From positions 1-36,825 of the IMG/VR virus record IMGVR_UViG_3300020219_000035: a stretch of 36,825 bases of DNA; one strand, given 5' to 3'. The notes beneath the pieces are model-generated. The model was given only the letters and a program-made list of their open reading frames with translations. It did not search any database and was not told the origin of the DNA. This DNA is from a virus. Below, piece by piece: positions 16,913-24,935 of the stretch. A program made the translations under genes and the position numbers. Within the stretch, counting starts at the first letter, position 1; every line of letters starts with the position of its first letter.

Positions 16913-17470
16913 TTACATCGCGTTCCTCGGGACCATATCGGGGGAAAGGGGGTGACTCCCAACGAGAGCCGTGCGATTGCGCTGCCCGGTTACGAGCCGC
17001 GCGTCTGTCTCTACCGCGTCGAGGAACGCGAGCAGCTCCTCGAGCTCGGCGGCGAGCGCCAAGTTCTTGTTCGAGTCCGTGTCGGCTTCCCACTCGGCGA
17101 GCGCCAGTTGCCGGCGTCGCTCGATCGCCGGGCGTCGCGTGGATCGCCAGTTGAGAGGAGTGAGCAGGTACGAGAGCGCGACCTGGTGGTCCTCGCGTGA
17201 CATCTGCGGCGTACGGGCGATCGTCTCCTCTGCCGCCGGGTCAACTGCCCCGATCTCGGCACCGAGCGTCTGCCCGACCTCCACGAGCACCTTGAGTCGC
17301 TCGCGGATGCGCTCGGCGTCGAAGCTAGGCTTGGTCGTGACGCCCTGCATCAGGATGCGTCGCCGGCGCGCGAGGTAGCCCGCCACTGCGTCTAGCCATG
17401 TGGCGTGCTGCTCGCCGGCAATCTCCTGCGAGGCGTCGCCAGGCTGGTACGTATCGCGGAGCGTGCTCAA
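16913..17470 (-). CDS. Helical hypothetical protein upstream of scaffold
   Basis: 185 aa if started at TTG 17470, which overlaps the upstream stop (TTGA). The product begins MSTLRDTYQPGDASQEIAGE. Charged and helical throughout (AERIRERLKVLVEVGQTLG; LALAAELEELLAFLDAVETD). No membrane segment or catalytic motif. In podoviruses this slot often holds a portal or small pre-scaffold protein; this is far too short for a portal. Function unknown. Confidence 0.55.
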   Translation of the reverse strand: MSTLRDTYQPGDASQEIAGEQHATWLDAVAGYLARRRRILMQGVTTKPSFDAERIRERLKVLVEVGQTLGAEIGAVDPAAEETIARTPQMSREDHQVALSYLLTPLNWRSTRRPAIERRRQLALAEWEADTDSNKNLALAAELEELLAFLDAVETDARLVTGQRNRTALVGSHPLSPDMVPRNAM

Positions 17471-17655
17471 TACGACCCCTTGGGCATCTTGCTGTCGTAA
17501 CCACCCTTGCCGCAGGTGCCGCAAGTCTCGTCGCCCTTGGCCTGCAGGTGCTTGCCGTCCGGATTCGAGCCCGATGCCCCCGGCTTTGCGGGCATCTCGA
17601 ACGTGCGTGCCTTCTGGTTCTTCAGCTCGCCACCCGTGGACTTGGTTCCGTGCAT
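17467..17655 (-). CDS. Small CxxC protein
   Basis: 62 aa from ATG 17655, preceded by a G-rich ribosome-binding site (GGGGGG). Hydrophilic Lys/Gly/Ser-rich sequence with one CGTCG (CxxC) motif, so possibly a half zinc site. The stop overlaps the next gene's TTG start. It follows a pair of tandem hairpins (17677-17715) that may control it. No family recognised. Confidence 0.5.
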   Translation of the reverse strand: MHGTKSTGGELKNQKARTFEMPAKPGASGSNPDGKHLQAKGDETCGTCGKGGYDSKMPKGSY

Positions 17656-17676
17656 GATTAGTCCCCCCTACTCTTA

Positions 17677-17715
17677 ACCTTGCAGCGATGCAAGGTGAAT
17701 CGTGCAGCGTTGCAC
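17677..17715. promoter_or_regulatory. Two tandem stem-loops with related sequence
   Basis: First stem: ACCTTGCA - GCGA - TGCAAGGT (17677-17696), perfect 8-bp arms. Second stem: GTGCA - GCGT - TGCAC (17702-17715), perfect 5-bp arms. Both share a GCAGCG core and 4-nt loops. On the plus strand the second is followed by TGTTTTT, but the genes here are on the minus strand. In the sense direction the pair lies between the small membrane-protein gene and the CxxC gene. It could be a terminator/attenuator, an mRNA-processing signal or a dyad operator. Confidence 0.6.
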
Positions 17716-17720
17716 TGTTT

Positions 17721-17819
17721 TTAGCTCACAAACGCCGTCAGCACTGCGATCAGCGCCTTGATCAGGAAGCCGATCCACGCGCCCTGGCTGTTCGGGAGCA
17801 CGTTGTCGTTGCGCGCCAC
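17721..17819 (-). CDS. Very small single-TM protein (lysis cassette)
   Basis: 32 aa from GTG 17819, 3 bp after the upstream TAG, ending at TAA 17721-17723. The product begins MARNDNVLPNSQGAW and continues into one hydrophobic segment, IGFLIKALIAVLTAFVS. It fits the free space between a membrane protein and the tandem hairpins. A small transmembrane peptide next to holin-like genes suggests a lysis-accessory role. It is short, so chance cannot be excluded. Confidence 0.4.
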   Translation of the reverse strand: MARNDNVLPNSQGAWIGFLIKALIAVLTAFVS

Positions 17820-17822
17820 CCG

Positions 17823-18035
17823 CTACAACCGCCCGTCCTGGATCGCCTTGCGCAGCTCGGGCTCGGTCTTGTCGCCGGCGGCGAGCATGGAGAGGATCAC
17901 GGCGAGCGTCGCGGCCACCTTCGTACCGCCACCGTCGATGCCCGTCGGGATGGTGTCGGTCGCGAACAGGACCGCGAGGAGCATCAGCGCCCCGCGAATC
18001 AGCGTCACAGCCTGCGTGGATAGGTTGAAGTTCAC
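17823..18035 (-). CDS. Small membrane protein, holin-like
   Basis: 70 aa, ATG 18035 in an ATGA overlap with the upstream gene. One hydrophobic segment around residues 12-27 (IRGALMLLAVLFATDT), a Gly-rich turn, then a second weaker one (VAATLAVILSMLAAG), and a charged C-terminus (DKTEPELRKAIQDGRL). Two membrane segments in 70 residues and a place two genes after a cell-wall hydrolase fit a class II-type holin. Inferred from topology and context. Confidence 0.6.
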   Translation of the reverse strand: MNFNLSTQAVTLIRGALMLLAVLFATDTIPTGIDGGGTKVAATLAVILSMLAAGDKTEPELRKAIQDGRL

Positions 18036-18343
18036 TGTCGCACCCCCTTGTCCTGTAGCGCCTGCTCGCGGCGCTCCGCTTCACGCGCCAGGTGTGTCAT
18101 CAAGGCCTTCGTGCCTTGCTCATCGATCCGGCTCAGGATCGCCGCCGTGATCCGGTTGTTCGCCGTCGCCTCCTCCATGGATTTCGACGTAGCGCGCTGC
18201 TGCTCGTTCAGGTCGTTGATCAACGTGCGTTGCTCCGCGTCCACGCCGCCCTGGAAGTAGACCACCGCGATCAGCGCCATGGCGATGATCGTCGGACTCA
18301 GCAGGCCCTTCTCGGCGAGGAACTCGAACATCTCCTTGATCAT
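18032..18343 (-). CDS. Membrane-anchored coiled-coil protein (holin or i-spanin-like)
   Basis: 103 aa, ATG 18343. A short N-terminal helix, one membrane segment at residues ~14-33 (LLSPTIIAMALIAVVYFQGG), then a ~70-residue charged coiled-coil region (EQRTLINDLNEQQRATSKSM...). This topology is that of an inner-membrane spanin subunit or of some holins. It lies 12 bp after the SleB hydrolase. No separate o-spanin lipoprotein was found. Confidence 0.55.
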   Translation of the reverse strand: MIKEMFEFLAEKGLLSPTIIAMALIAVVYFQGGVDAEQRTLINDLNEQQRATSKSMEEATANNRITAAILSRIDEQGTKALMTHLAREAERREQALQDKGVRQ

Positions 18344-18355
18344 CAGCGTCGTCTC

Positions 18356-18811
18356 TCAGAGGAACAGAAATTCGTGGTCGTCGATCTTCGCGACCACCTT
18401 GCTGGCGTCGTACCAGCGCGGCATGAACTTCAGCGACTTCGGCGCGAGGTAGTGATTTGCGCCGCTAGTCGGGTCGGGGTCGAGTCCGAACACCGCCCCC
18501 ATGGCAGCCTTGAAGCAATCGTTCCACAGGCGCTCCTTGATCGTCTTCCTCGGGTTGAACATCGAGTGCAAGCGCGAGCTGCCGACGTTCCAGCATGAGA
18601 ACTGGAGCTTCTGCAGGCACACCGCGCCGGGCTCATCCGGCCAGCGCGAGTCGGCCACGCGGTTCATCACCACCCACGCCACCGCGAGCTTGCCGATGTA
18701 GCTCTCGCCCTCTGCCTCGCCGAGCACGGTAGCGGCGAGCGTGACCAGGTCGGGCCAAAGCTCTGGCGTCTCGCTCGAGTCGGGCGTCGGTGCCCACCAT
18801 CTGCGGCTCAT
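18356..18811 (-). CDS. Cell-wall hydrolase, SleB family (endolysin)
   Basis: 151 aa from ATG 18811. The SleB/CwlJ-type pattern is clear: LAATVLGEAEGESYIGKLAVAW (catalytic Glu candidate E32), VVMNRVADSRWP, and LQFSCWN. SleB-family enzymes cleave the peptidoglycan glycan strand. The enzyme has no signal peptide or wall-binding domain, so it would depend on a holin for release; holin-like genes follow immediately. It most likely serves host lysis. Confidence 0.85.
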   Translation of the reverse strand: MSRRWWAPTPDSSETPELWPDLVTLAATVLGEAEGESYIGKLAVAWVVMNRVADSRWPDEPGAVCLQKLQFSCWNVGSSRLHSMFNPRKTIKERLWNDCFKAAMGAVFGLDPDPTSGANHYLAPKSLKFMPRWYDASKVVAKIDDHEFLFL

Positions 18812-18867
18812 GACAATGCTCCTGCGAGCGCGAGTAGCAGAGCGATGGCGGTCAGTTTGGCGAACAT
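18808..18867 (-). CDS. Possible 19-aa hydrophobic leader peptide
   Basis: A 20-codon frame starts at ATG 18867, overlaps the end of the tail-fibre gene by 16 bp and stops at TGA 18808-18810, which overlaps the hydrolase ATG (ATGA). It encodes MFAKLTAIALLLALAGALS, a signal-peptide- or TM-like helix. The coupling to the hydrolase start makes a translational-control role conceivable. The size makes it a weak call. Confidence 0.3.
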   Translation of the reverse strand: MFAKLTAIALLLALAGALS

Positions 18868-20834
18868 GAGATCTTCACCCAGTTCGACAGCACCGCGACC
18901 CACATCACCGTGAGCGTACCACCAGAGTTGAGCGCGCAGTTCGCGCCACCCAGGTCGGTATTGCCGCCGTCGTCGATAGTAATGATGTCCGGTGTCGTGT
19001 CCACGTTGATGATCACGAAGAGTTGCCCGTCGCTGACGCCATCCACGATCGCCGTCGTCGTGTCCGACGTTCGCGCGGCTGCGGCATCGAGCTTCTGCGT
19101 GGTCGCCGTAGCCGTGAGCGAGAATGCAGCACCCACCGTGACCGTCGTCGGCGGCGTGAAAACCGTCGTGTCGGCGTTCCTGATGCCGATGTTCGTGGTC
19201 GCCGACGATAGTGCCGCAATGTCCACCGCGACTTGCGACGTTAGCGTCTCCGTACCAGCACCACTCAGTGCCGCATCCGCGAATGAGAACCCGTAGCGGT
19301 TCGGCACGATGATGATGCCCGTGCCAGTGGACGTCACATTCATGCGGCTACGGATCGTGTAGGCGTCGCCAGACGTCCACTGTCCGCCGCTGCCGGTCGT
19401 GGTCCAGAGCGCGTTGTCGTCCAAGACCATGACGCTGCCGCCGCTACCGGTGCCAGACGTCGCCGAGTAGCGGTAGGTGTTGCCGTGCCCTAACAACACC
19501 ATGACATTCAGCGGCTCGCGGCCCGCGGCGGTCGCGTCAAACACGATGCTGGTCGCGAACAGGCTGACCGACGGGAATGTGTCGGACGCGGCGTTGCTCG
19601 TCCACGTACCATCGACCCGTAGGGCCTCGATGATCGGCACCGTGGTACCCGTTCCGAACGTGTACGTCGGGTTCATCCTGATCAGTTGCGACGCCCCGTT
19701 GCCGTGCGCGGTCGTTGGCGAGATTTTCAGCACACTGAATGTGCCGCCCGTGACATCGTGTGTAGTTGACGCAAACGACATCATGGCGACCGTACCGGCC
19801 GCCAGGTCCGGCATGGAGGGCCACAACTCAACCGCGTCGTCGAGGAACAGCGTGCCCTTGGTGGCGTTGCTCGTGGACTGGAGCGTCAGGTCGTCGCCCG
19901 AGGCCGTGCCCCCGATGAGCGTCTGCCCACCGCTGCGGCCCGGTAGGAGCGCGATGTTGGTGGACACGTCCCCGCTGTCGATCAGCCCGTGGCCCATGCC
20001 GATCAGCTCTACGTAGCTGCTGCCGCTCAGAGTGTCGGTGATCGCGCGGCCGAACACCTTGTCCGTGGCTGCCGTCACGGTCACCAGCGTGCCACTCGTG
20101 CTGCCGATCTTGACCAAGTCTCCGGTGACCACGGACGAGGACGCGCACCGCGCGATGCCCGCCGTCTGGACACTGACCGTGGCCCCGGTGAGCACGCTCG
20201 ACCCGCTGGCGCTGCAACCGATGAAGTCCAGGTCGGTGGACGTGGCCTCGACCACCTCGTCGTCGTCGGTGCCATCGAGCTGGACCGCCCTGTAGGCGGC
20301 CACTGTGGTCGCGCCGACCGTCATCACGCGCGCGGCGTACTCCGGCGCACCGGGTGCAATGACGCACGCCGGCACGCCACTCGCGTCGGTCGAGACGTAG
20401 CTGCACGAGGTGGCGTTGATGGACGTCGCCTTGCCGCTGTCATCGCCCAGCGCAGCTTGCTTGATGGTCGAGCCGGTCGATGCGCACCAGGCTAGCGTTT
20501 CTGCCGTGGTGTCGATGATCAGCTTACCGGCGGACGACGAGCAGGCGACCGACGAATCCGACGCAAGGAAATTGGTCGAGTTGGAATTGGTTGAGATCAA
20601 CCCATTGTTATCCGTCGTGCCAGAGCCCGCGATGAGAGCGTGCGCAGGCGCGACCGAGAGCGCGAGCCCCATGCCGAGTAGGCACAGGATGAGAACGCGG
20701 CGCCACACCTTACGAAGTGCGCTTTCAAGCTGCGGCCCCGAGTAGCCGTTCAGCCCATCGAGCAGCGCGGCGGGCGTGGCGCTCGCGAGCAATACGCCCA
20801 CGAGCGCCGTAAGGAAGATAGACCAGCGACGCAT
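18852..20834 (-). CDS. Tail-fibre-like beta-rich protein with export signal
   Basis: About 660 aa from ATG 20834. Thr/Ser/Gly/Ala-rich throughout with regular short strands (TTVPIIEALRVDGTWTSN; NTYRYSATSGTGSGGSV), as in phage fibre shafts and tips, and ending in a Cys-containing C-terminus. The N-terminus is unusual: hydrophobic segments at residues ~5-24 and ~46-66, the second reading VLILCLLGMGLALSVAPAHA, a good signal peptide. A GTG at 20708 would start exactly before that segment, so the true start is uncertain. Probable receptor-binding or fibre protein. Confidence 0.6.
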   Translation of the reverse strand: MRRWSIFLTALVGVLLASATPAALLDGLNGYSGPQLESALRKVWRRVLILCLLGMGLALSVAPAHALIAGSGTTDNNGLISTNSNSTNFLASDSSVACSSSAGKLIIDTTAETLAWCASTGSTIKQAALGDDSGKATSINATSCSYVSTDASGVPACVIAPGAPEYAARVMTVGATTVAAYRAVQLDGTDDDEVVEATSTDLDFIGCSASGSSVLTGATVSVQTAGIARCASSSVVTGDLVKIGSTSGTLVTVTAATDKVFGRAITDTLSGSSYVELIGMGHGLIDSGDVSTNIALLPGRSGGQTLIGGTASGDDLTLQSTSNATKGTLFLDDAVELWPSMPDLAAGTVAMMSFASTTHDVTGGTFSVLKISPTTAHGNGASQLIRMNPTYTFGTGTTVPIIEALRVDGTWTSNAASDTFPSVSLFATSIVFDATAAGREPLNVMVLLGHGNTYRYSATSGTGSGGSVMVLDDNALWTTTGSGGQWTSGDAYTIRSRMNVTSTGTGIIIVPNRYGFSFADAALSGAGTETLTSQVAVDIAALSSATTNIGIRNADTTVFTPPTTVTVGAAFSLTATATTQKLDAAAARTSDTTTAIVDGVSDGQLFVIINVDTTPDIITIDDGGNTDLGGANCALNSGGTLTVMWVAVLSNWVKISCSPN

Positions 20835-20847
20835 CAAGCCTTCGCTA

Positions 20848-21852
20848 TCAAGCGCCAGCGGTGCGCTTCACACTGCAACGGATGATGACCTTGTTGGCGT
20901 CCGCGCTAGCGGTCGAAAGTTTGAACACGCCGCACTGACCCGTAGTAAACGATGACGATCCGGTTTGCGCAGTCGGCGCAGCCCATCCAGTCACGCTCAT
21001 TACAGCTTGCCCCGTACCCGTCGAGAGCGCAGCGCCGCAGGTGCCGAAGTCGAGATCTACGGTGATCGCCGTGCCTGTCGCGGAAGTCGCGCGGCAGTCG
21101 ATCGAGTCGAACGTGCCGGTGCCCGTGAACGGCGTCTGTACATCCGCGCCGTTCGCCGTAGCCGAGCACGACCCATCGAAGCCACAAAAAATATCGGTCG
21201 CATCCGTCACAGTGAGTGACGTGATCGGCGAGAAGTCCATGTGGGTGAGGACCGCGGCGCCGCCGCCGATGTTCGTCGCGGTCGCTTCCAGATTGCCGTT
21301 CGCGTCGAACTGCACTTGCTTTCCGGTCGTCACCAAGCCACCCGCGGTCAACGCGAATTTCGTCCCGCCCGTGCCCTGCTTGATCGCGGCCGCGACCTCG
21401 GTGATCGTGTCGATGAAGTCGGCGGGCAGTACCCAGTTGCCCGTGACCGTGGGCGCACCTGCGCGCACGAACTCACCCGTGCCAGTAGGGGTGCCGATCT
21501 TCGCGGCCCAGTTCGTCGCCGTGTCGGCAGGAATGTCGCCAATCGCGATTGAACGGAACGCGGGATTGGCCGACGAGCCCGCCGAGAACAGCGCTTTCGT
21601 CGTCGAGGCGTCGGGGCCGACGACGCCAAGTTCTTGCGTCGTGCTCCACACGGGGAGTCCGTACTGCGTCGGAGCTGCTTCAGTGGCGCACGTCGGGCAC
21701 GCGAGGATGCCGTTGTTCTGCGTCAGTGGGGCAGTGGCCTCGAGCGCAGCGAGTGCGGAACTCGGGTTCAACAGGGACGTGCAGAGGATCGCGAGAAACG
21801 CGACGAGGCCGGTGTGCCGTCGAATCCTCCGACGGAGTCGAATCGTGCTCAT
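20848..21852 (-). CDS. Fibre-like beta-rich protein with signal peptide
   Basis: 334 aa from ATG 21852; a longer start at 21885 adds 11 residues. A basic start and hydrophobic core (LVAFLAILCTSLLNPSSALA) form a classic signal peptide with cleavage after ALA. The mature part is Thr/Gly/Ala/Asp-rich (CGFDGSCSATANGADVQT and similar). The composition resembles phage fibre or adhesin proteins, and it is adjacent to another such protein. No family recognised. Confidence 0.6.
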   Translation of the reverse strand: MSTIRLRRRIRRHTGLVAFLAILCTSLLNPSSALAALEATAPLTQNNGILACPTCATEAAPTQYGLPVWSTTQELGVVGPDASTTKALFSAGSSANPAFRSIAIGDIPADTATNWAAKIGTPTGTGEFVRAGAPTVTGNWVLPADFIDTITEVAAAIKQGTGGTKFALTAGGLVTTGKQVQFDANGNLEATATNIGGGAAVLTHMDFSPITSLTVTDATDIFCGFDGSCSATANGADVQTPFTGTGTFDSIDCRATSATGTAITVDLDFGTCGAALSTGTGQAVMSVTGWAAPTAQTGSSSFTTGQCGVFKLSTASADANKVIIRCSVKRTAGA

Positions 21853-21907
21853 CGAAAGGATGTCCTTGGGGCGCGGCCCCGGCATCGGTGAGCGTGATCG
21901 TGATTCA

Positions 21908-22459
21908 TTACGCCAACTGGAGCTTGACCGACCAGAGATGGTAGGCCTCAGCTGCCCCGGAGTCCGTGACGAGCGTGACGGAGAGCTTGTCGCCGGCCGC
22001 GAACACCACAGATCCCGTGTCGGACGACTCGACCGCCGAGTCCGACAACGCGACCTGGAGCGTCAACTGGTCGGCGGAGTTCTTTCGGAGTGTGTAGGTG
22101 AACGATTTCGCCGCGCCCGGCGCGACGGTGGATCGACAGCGCAGCTCCGTGATCGTGCACGCCGGCATCGGAATCGAGACCCGGCCCTCGTTAAGGCTGC
22201 CGAACAGGCCCAGGTAGAACGTGGAGCCACCCGTCACTGTGGTGAGCGAACCACCTGCGATCACGTCGAACTCCCCCATCGGGTCGGGGGTGAGGTTCGG
22301 GATCGAGATCCAATCCGCTCGAGGGTAGTAGGACGGGCCGTAGTGCCGCGAGGTGACGGACCGGTGCGCCACATCCCCGCTCGGCGCACGGGCGACGATG
22401 CCCGTTGCTCGGGCGGTCGTGGCGCTGCTGAATTCTCCCCGCGGCTGCGCATTCGGCAC
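21908..22459 (-). CDS. Beta-rich hypothetical protein (fibre cluster)
   Basis: 183 aa from GTG 22459; an alternative start, GTG 22372 (MAHRSVTSRHYG...), preceded by GCGGGG, would give 154 aa. Strand-rich sequence (VIAGGSLTTVTGGSTFYLG; CRSTVAPGAAKSFTYTLR) resembling virion surface or fibre-associated proteins that form jelly rolls. It is the first gene of the left block and has the shared regulatory motif and 33-bp repeat directly upstream. Confidence 0.55.
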   Translation of the reverse strand: MPNAQPRGEFSSATTARATGIVARAPSGDVAHRSVTSRHYGPSYYPRADWISIPNLTPDPMGEFDVIAGGSLTTVTGGSTFYLGLFGSLNEGRVSIPMPACTITELRCRSTVAPGAAKSFTYTLRKNSADQLTLQVALSDSAVESSDTGSVVFAAGDKLSVTLVTDSGAAEAYHLWSVKLQLA

Positions 22460-22478
22460 GCGCTCTCCGAGCGTCGGA

Positions 22479-22500
22479 GTGAACGTGTCGAGTGAAGGTG
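22479..22500. promoter_or_regulatory. Shared motif GTGAWCGTGTCGNGTG, copy at left-block start
   Basis: Reads GTGAACGTGTCGAGTG followed by AAGGTG on the plus strand (TTCAC repeats in the sense strand). Matching sites occur at 30319 and 33965. It lies 20 nt upstream of GTG 22459, or 107 nt upstream of the alternative start 22372. Likely a promoter or operator element. Confidence 0.6.
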
Positions 22501-22509
22501 ATGCGGGCG

Positions 22510-22542
22510 GTCGCAGCTTCGAAGCCGCTGCGCAGGCACGGT
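22510..22542. repeat. 33-bp interspersed repeat, copy A
   Basis: Begins GTCGCAGCTTCGAAGCC and ends TGCGCAGGCACGGT. It contains the inverted arms GCAGC...GCTGC and the palindrome CTGCGCAG. It matches the copies at 33994 and 36672 with 1-2 substitutions and lies between a glycosyltransferase and the first left-block gene. Confidence 0.85.
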
Positions 22543-22584
22543 CAGCGTCATGCCGATCCTCCCCGCGAGGTCAGGCGGAGACTA

Positions 22585-23340
22585 TCAGTTTTTTTCGTCC
22601 TCGGCTACGACCCGGTCATGGTCAAACCGCACTTCGCGCCTCCACCGCGAGTAGAATGTGCGGATGTTCAAGAACTCCGCGGCGAACCGCCCTTCGGTCT
22701 GCCCCTCGTAGTGCGTCAGGACGGACCGCGGTTCGTATCTGACCCTGCCTCCATCTCGCCTCGCCCGCATGCACAGGTCGACGTCCTCGAATCCGTTGAC
22801 GTAGTTCTCGTCGAATCCGCCAAGCTTGGCGAAGTCTGCCTTTCGGATCGCGATGCACGCACCGGTCACGGCCTGGAGGTCCTTCGCGCGGCGGATACCG
22901 GGGATGGAGTCTGGGTCCTTTCGCTGGTGGACGTGGAAAAATTGAAGGGTGCGCAAGGCCGTCATTCCCGCATGCTGGACGGTGCCGTCGGGGTAGAGCA
23001 GGAGCGATCCCGCGACCCAGATCGATGGGTCCGAGAGTGCCTCGACGAGCGGATCCAGCCATCCGGGGTGCGCGACGGTGTCATTGTTCAGGAACACGAG
23101 GACCTCGCCGCCGGCGATCTTCGCTCCAGCATTGCAGCCCTTGGCGAATCCCTGGTTCGAGTCGAAGTGCAGCACCGCGACATCTCGGAAGCCCGACGTG
23201 ATGTTGGCCAGCGTGTCGTCGGTGGAGCCATTGTCAATGACGATGAGTTCTGCTTCGGGAGCCGTATCTCTCAGCGAGTAGAGGCATACCTCGGTCAGAT
23301 CCCAGCGGTTGAGGACGGGTGTGATAATGCTCGCCTTCAC
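22585..23340 (-). CDS. GT2-family glycosyltransferase
   Basis: 251 aa from GTG 23340, which overlaps by GTGA the end of the frame that continues the preceding glycosyltransferase. The GT-A core is complete: KASIITPVLNRWDLTEVCL, LIVIDNGSTDDTLANI, GFAKGCNAG, FLNNDTVAHPGWL (metal/nucleotide site, NND in place of DxD), and GFDENYVNGFEDVDLCMRAR. It resembles rhamnosyltransferase-type GT2 enzymes. It would transfer a sugar from a nucleotide donor; acceptor unknown (cell surface, virion protein or DNA). Confidence 0.85.
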   Translation of the reverse strand: MKASIITPVLNRWDLTEVCLYSLRDTAPEAELIVIDNGSTDDTLANITSGFRDVAVLHFDSNQGFAKGCNAGAKIAGGEVLVFLNNDTVAHPGWLDPLVEALSDPSIWVAGSLLLYPDGTVQHAGMTALRTLQFFHVHQRKDPDSIPGIRRAKDLQAVTGACIAIRKADFAKLGGFDENYVNGFEDVDLCMRARRDGGRVRYEPRSVLTHYEGQTEGRFAAEFLNIRTFYSRWRREVRFDHDRVVAEDEKN

Positions 23341-24195
23341 TGACGACGACCGCCGGCAGATCCGGCCATCATAGGCGCCTCGACCCACTCGATCGGCCGT
23401 ACGTCATCCACGATCAACAGCCGCAGCGCACGCCGCTTGTCTTCTGGTGAAAACTGGCCAGTGCTGCTCTCGGGCACGTTGCGACTCGAGCGACATCCAC
23501 TCTTGGTTGCTGTGCTCGATCCCCGATCGCGAGCGGAGGTAGAGGCCCAACACCTCGGGGACGTGGATGAAGCTCGCCCCCTGCGAGACGCATCGCAGGT
23601 AAAACTCGTAGTCGTTTGCCAGCAGGGTCTCGTCGTAGAGCCCGAACCTGTCGTGCATGCTCCTGCGGTAGACCGGCTGCGGACCGACAAAGCACCGATC
23701 GAATAAAGCAGCGGGGTCGAAGTCCGGCCAGCGGAAGTGGTCGACGATCGCCGTGGTCGTGAGCAACGTCTGGTTCTCGGTCTCCGTGACCGCACAGTCC
23801 GCATAGGCGAGGTCCTTCTCTGGGTGTTGCTCGAGCACCTCAACGAGGCGCCCGAGAGCACGGGGGTCGTGGCGATCGTCGGCGTTCGCCATCGTGAGGT
23901 ACTTGCCGCGGGCTGCCCGCACGATGGTGTTGGTTGTGGCGGCGCAGGTCTCACGCGTCTCGGTCCGGTGGTAGGCAATGTCGACCCACGGGAGGCCGTG
24001 CATCGCGGCCTGGACGATGTCGCGCTCCCGCTCAGGTGACGCGGCATCGACGACGAGGATCTCCATTTGTCGCAAGATCGTCTGGTTCAGCAGGTCGGCG
24101 ATCAGGCCGGCGACGAACCGCTCGGCGTTGTAGAGGCTGACCATCGCGGTCAAGATCGGCTCAGCGCAGCGCTCCGGTGTTCGCTCCCAGTTCAA
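23337..24195 (-). pseudogene. GT2-family glycosyltransferase with apparent frameshift
   Basis: TTG 24195 overlaps the upstream stop (TTGA). The GT-A core is intact: PILTAMVSLYNAERFVAGL, ILVVDAASPERERDIV, LTMANADDRHDPRALG (DD site), and LLANDYEFYLRCVSQG. In frame it ends at 23404 with a tail, TRRQAACAAAVDRG, that looks unnatural. Dropping one base from the four-A run at 23450-23453 joins it to SPEDKRRALRLLIVDDVRPI, which continues to TGA 23337-23339, exactly overlapping the next gene's GTG. This indicates a one-base insertion (mutation, slippage site or sequencing error). The catalytic region precedes the shift, so activity may survive. Confidence 0.75.
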
Positions 24196-24935
24196 GCTGC
24201 AGCTCTAGGCGCGCGCCACCCGGGCGCCGCACGCTTGCCGTCCGTCCCTGCGTCGCGGTGACCGGAGGAGTGCATCCGATACGTCAGCAGCACCTCGCCA
24301 ACGCCGATGCCGTAGAACCCCGCGTCGGCCATTCGCAGCCACATCTGGTGATCTTCGGCGATCGGCACATCAGGGAAGCCGCCGACATCAACGATAGCCG
24401 ACTTCCGGAGTACCGCAGATCCGTGGATGAAATTGCCGCCTCGCAGCCGGTCCACATCCCACGCCCCGAGTCCGACCACCAGTCCGTCGAGCTCGGGGCG
24501 GTCCGTGGGATCGTGAGTCTTGGTGTACCTGGCCCCCGAGAAGACGATGCCAAGCTTCGGGTCGTGACCGTGCTCGCTGATCGCGCGAGCGTGCGCGGCG
24601 GCGAATCGTGGCAAGACCATGTCGTCGGCGCTTACCATGCAAACCCACTCGGTCGAGAGCGTCGGCAGGTAGGTGTTGAGGTTCCAGACGATGCCGCGTC
24701 GCTCGGTGTTCCTGACCAGATCGACGCGCCCGTAGGACTGCGCAATCTCCGACGTGGCGTCCGTGGAGCAGTCGTCGACCACGAGGACCTCGGCGAACCC
24801 CGGGGCGTCGCAGGTGAGTATCGAATCGAGCGCCTCGGGTAGGAAGTGCGCATAGTTCCACGAGCAAACGAGCACGCCGATTTGACATCCTCCCCGCCCT
24901 GAAGGGACGGGGATTCCCCGGAAGTTACGCGGCAC
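24192..24935 (-). CDS. GT2-family glycosyltransferase with IS-derived N-terminus
   Basis: 247 aa from GTG 24935. The GT-A core starts at about residue 19 (IGVLVCSWNYAHFLPEALDS), with VLVVDDCSTDATSEIA, VCMVSADDMVLPRFAAAH (ADD metal site) and IAEDHQMWLRMADAGFYG. The first ~18 residues, including RNFRGIPVPSGRGGC, are encoded by the right end of the tnpB element, and the start codon lies inside the last codons of tnpB (11-bp overlap). The insertion therefore removed the native start and replaced it. The enzyme could still be made by coupling to tnpB. It belongs to the same glycosyltransferase series as its two downstream neighbours. Confidence 0.8.
   Translation of the reverse strand: MPRNFRGIPVPSGRGGCQIGVLVCSWNYAHFLPEALDSILTCDAPGFAEVLVVDDCSTDATSEIAQSYGRVDLVRNTERRGIVWNLNTYLPTLSTEWVCMVSADDMVLPRFAAAHARAISEHGHDPKLGIVFSGARYTKTHDPTDRPELDGLVVGLGAWDVDRLRGGNFIHGSAVLRKSAIVDVGGFPDVPIAEDHQMWLRMADAGFYGIGVGEVLLTYRMHSSGHRDAGTDGKRAAPGWRAPRAAA

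Noticed and set aside
906-17655. Classification as an N4-like virus
   Set aside because: Only the capsid family is N4-gp56-related; that family is widespread, and no giant virion RNA polymerase gene is present in the window.
21041-22495. Plus-strand open frame of 484 codons
   Set aside because: Antisense to two minus-strand genes, one with a clear signal peptide and beta-rich composition; no ribosome-binding site or recognisable motif.
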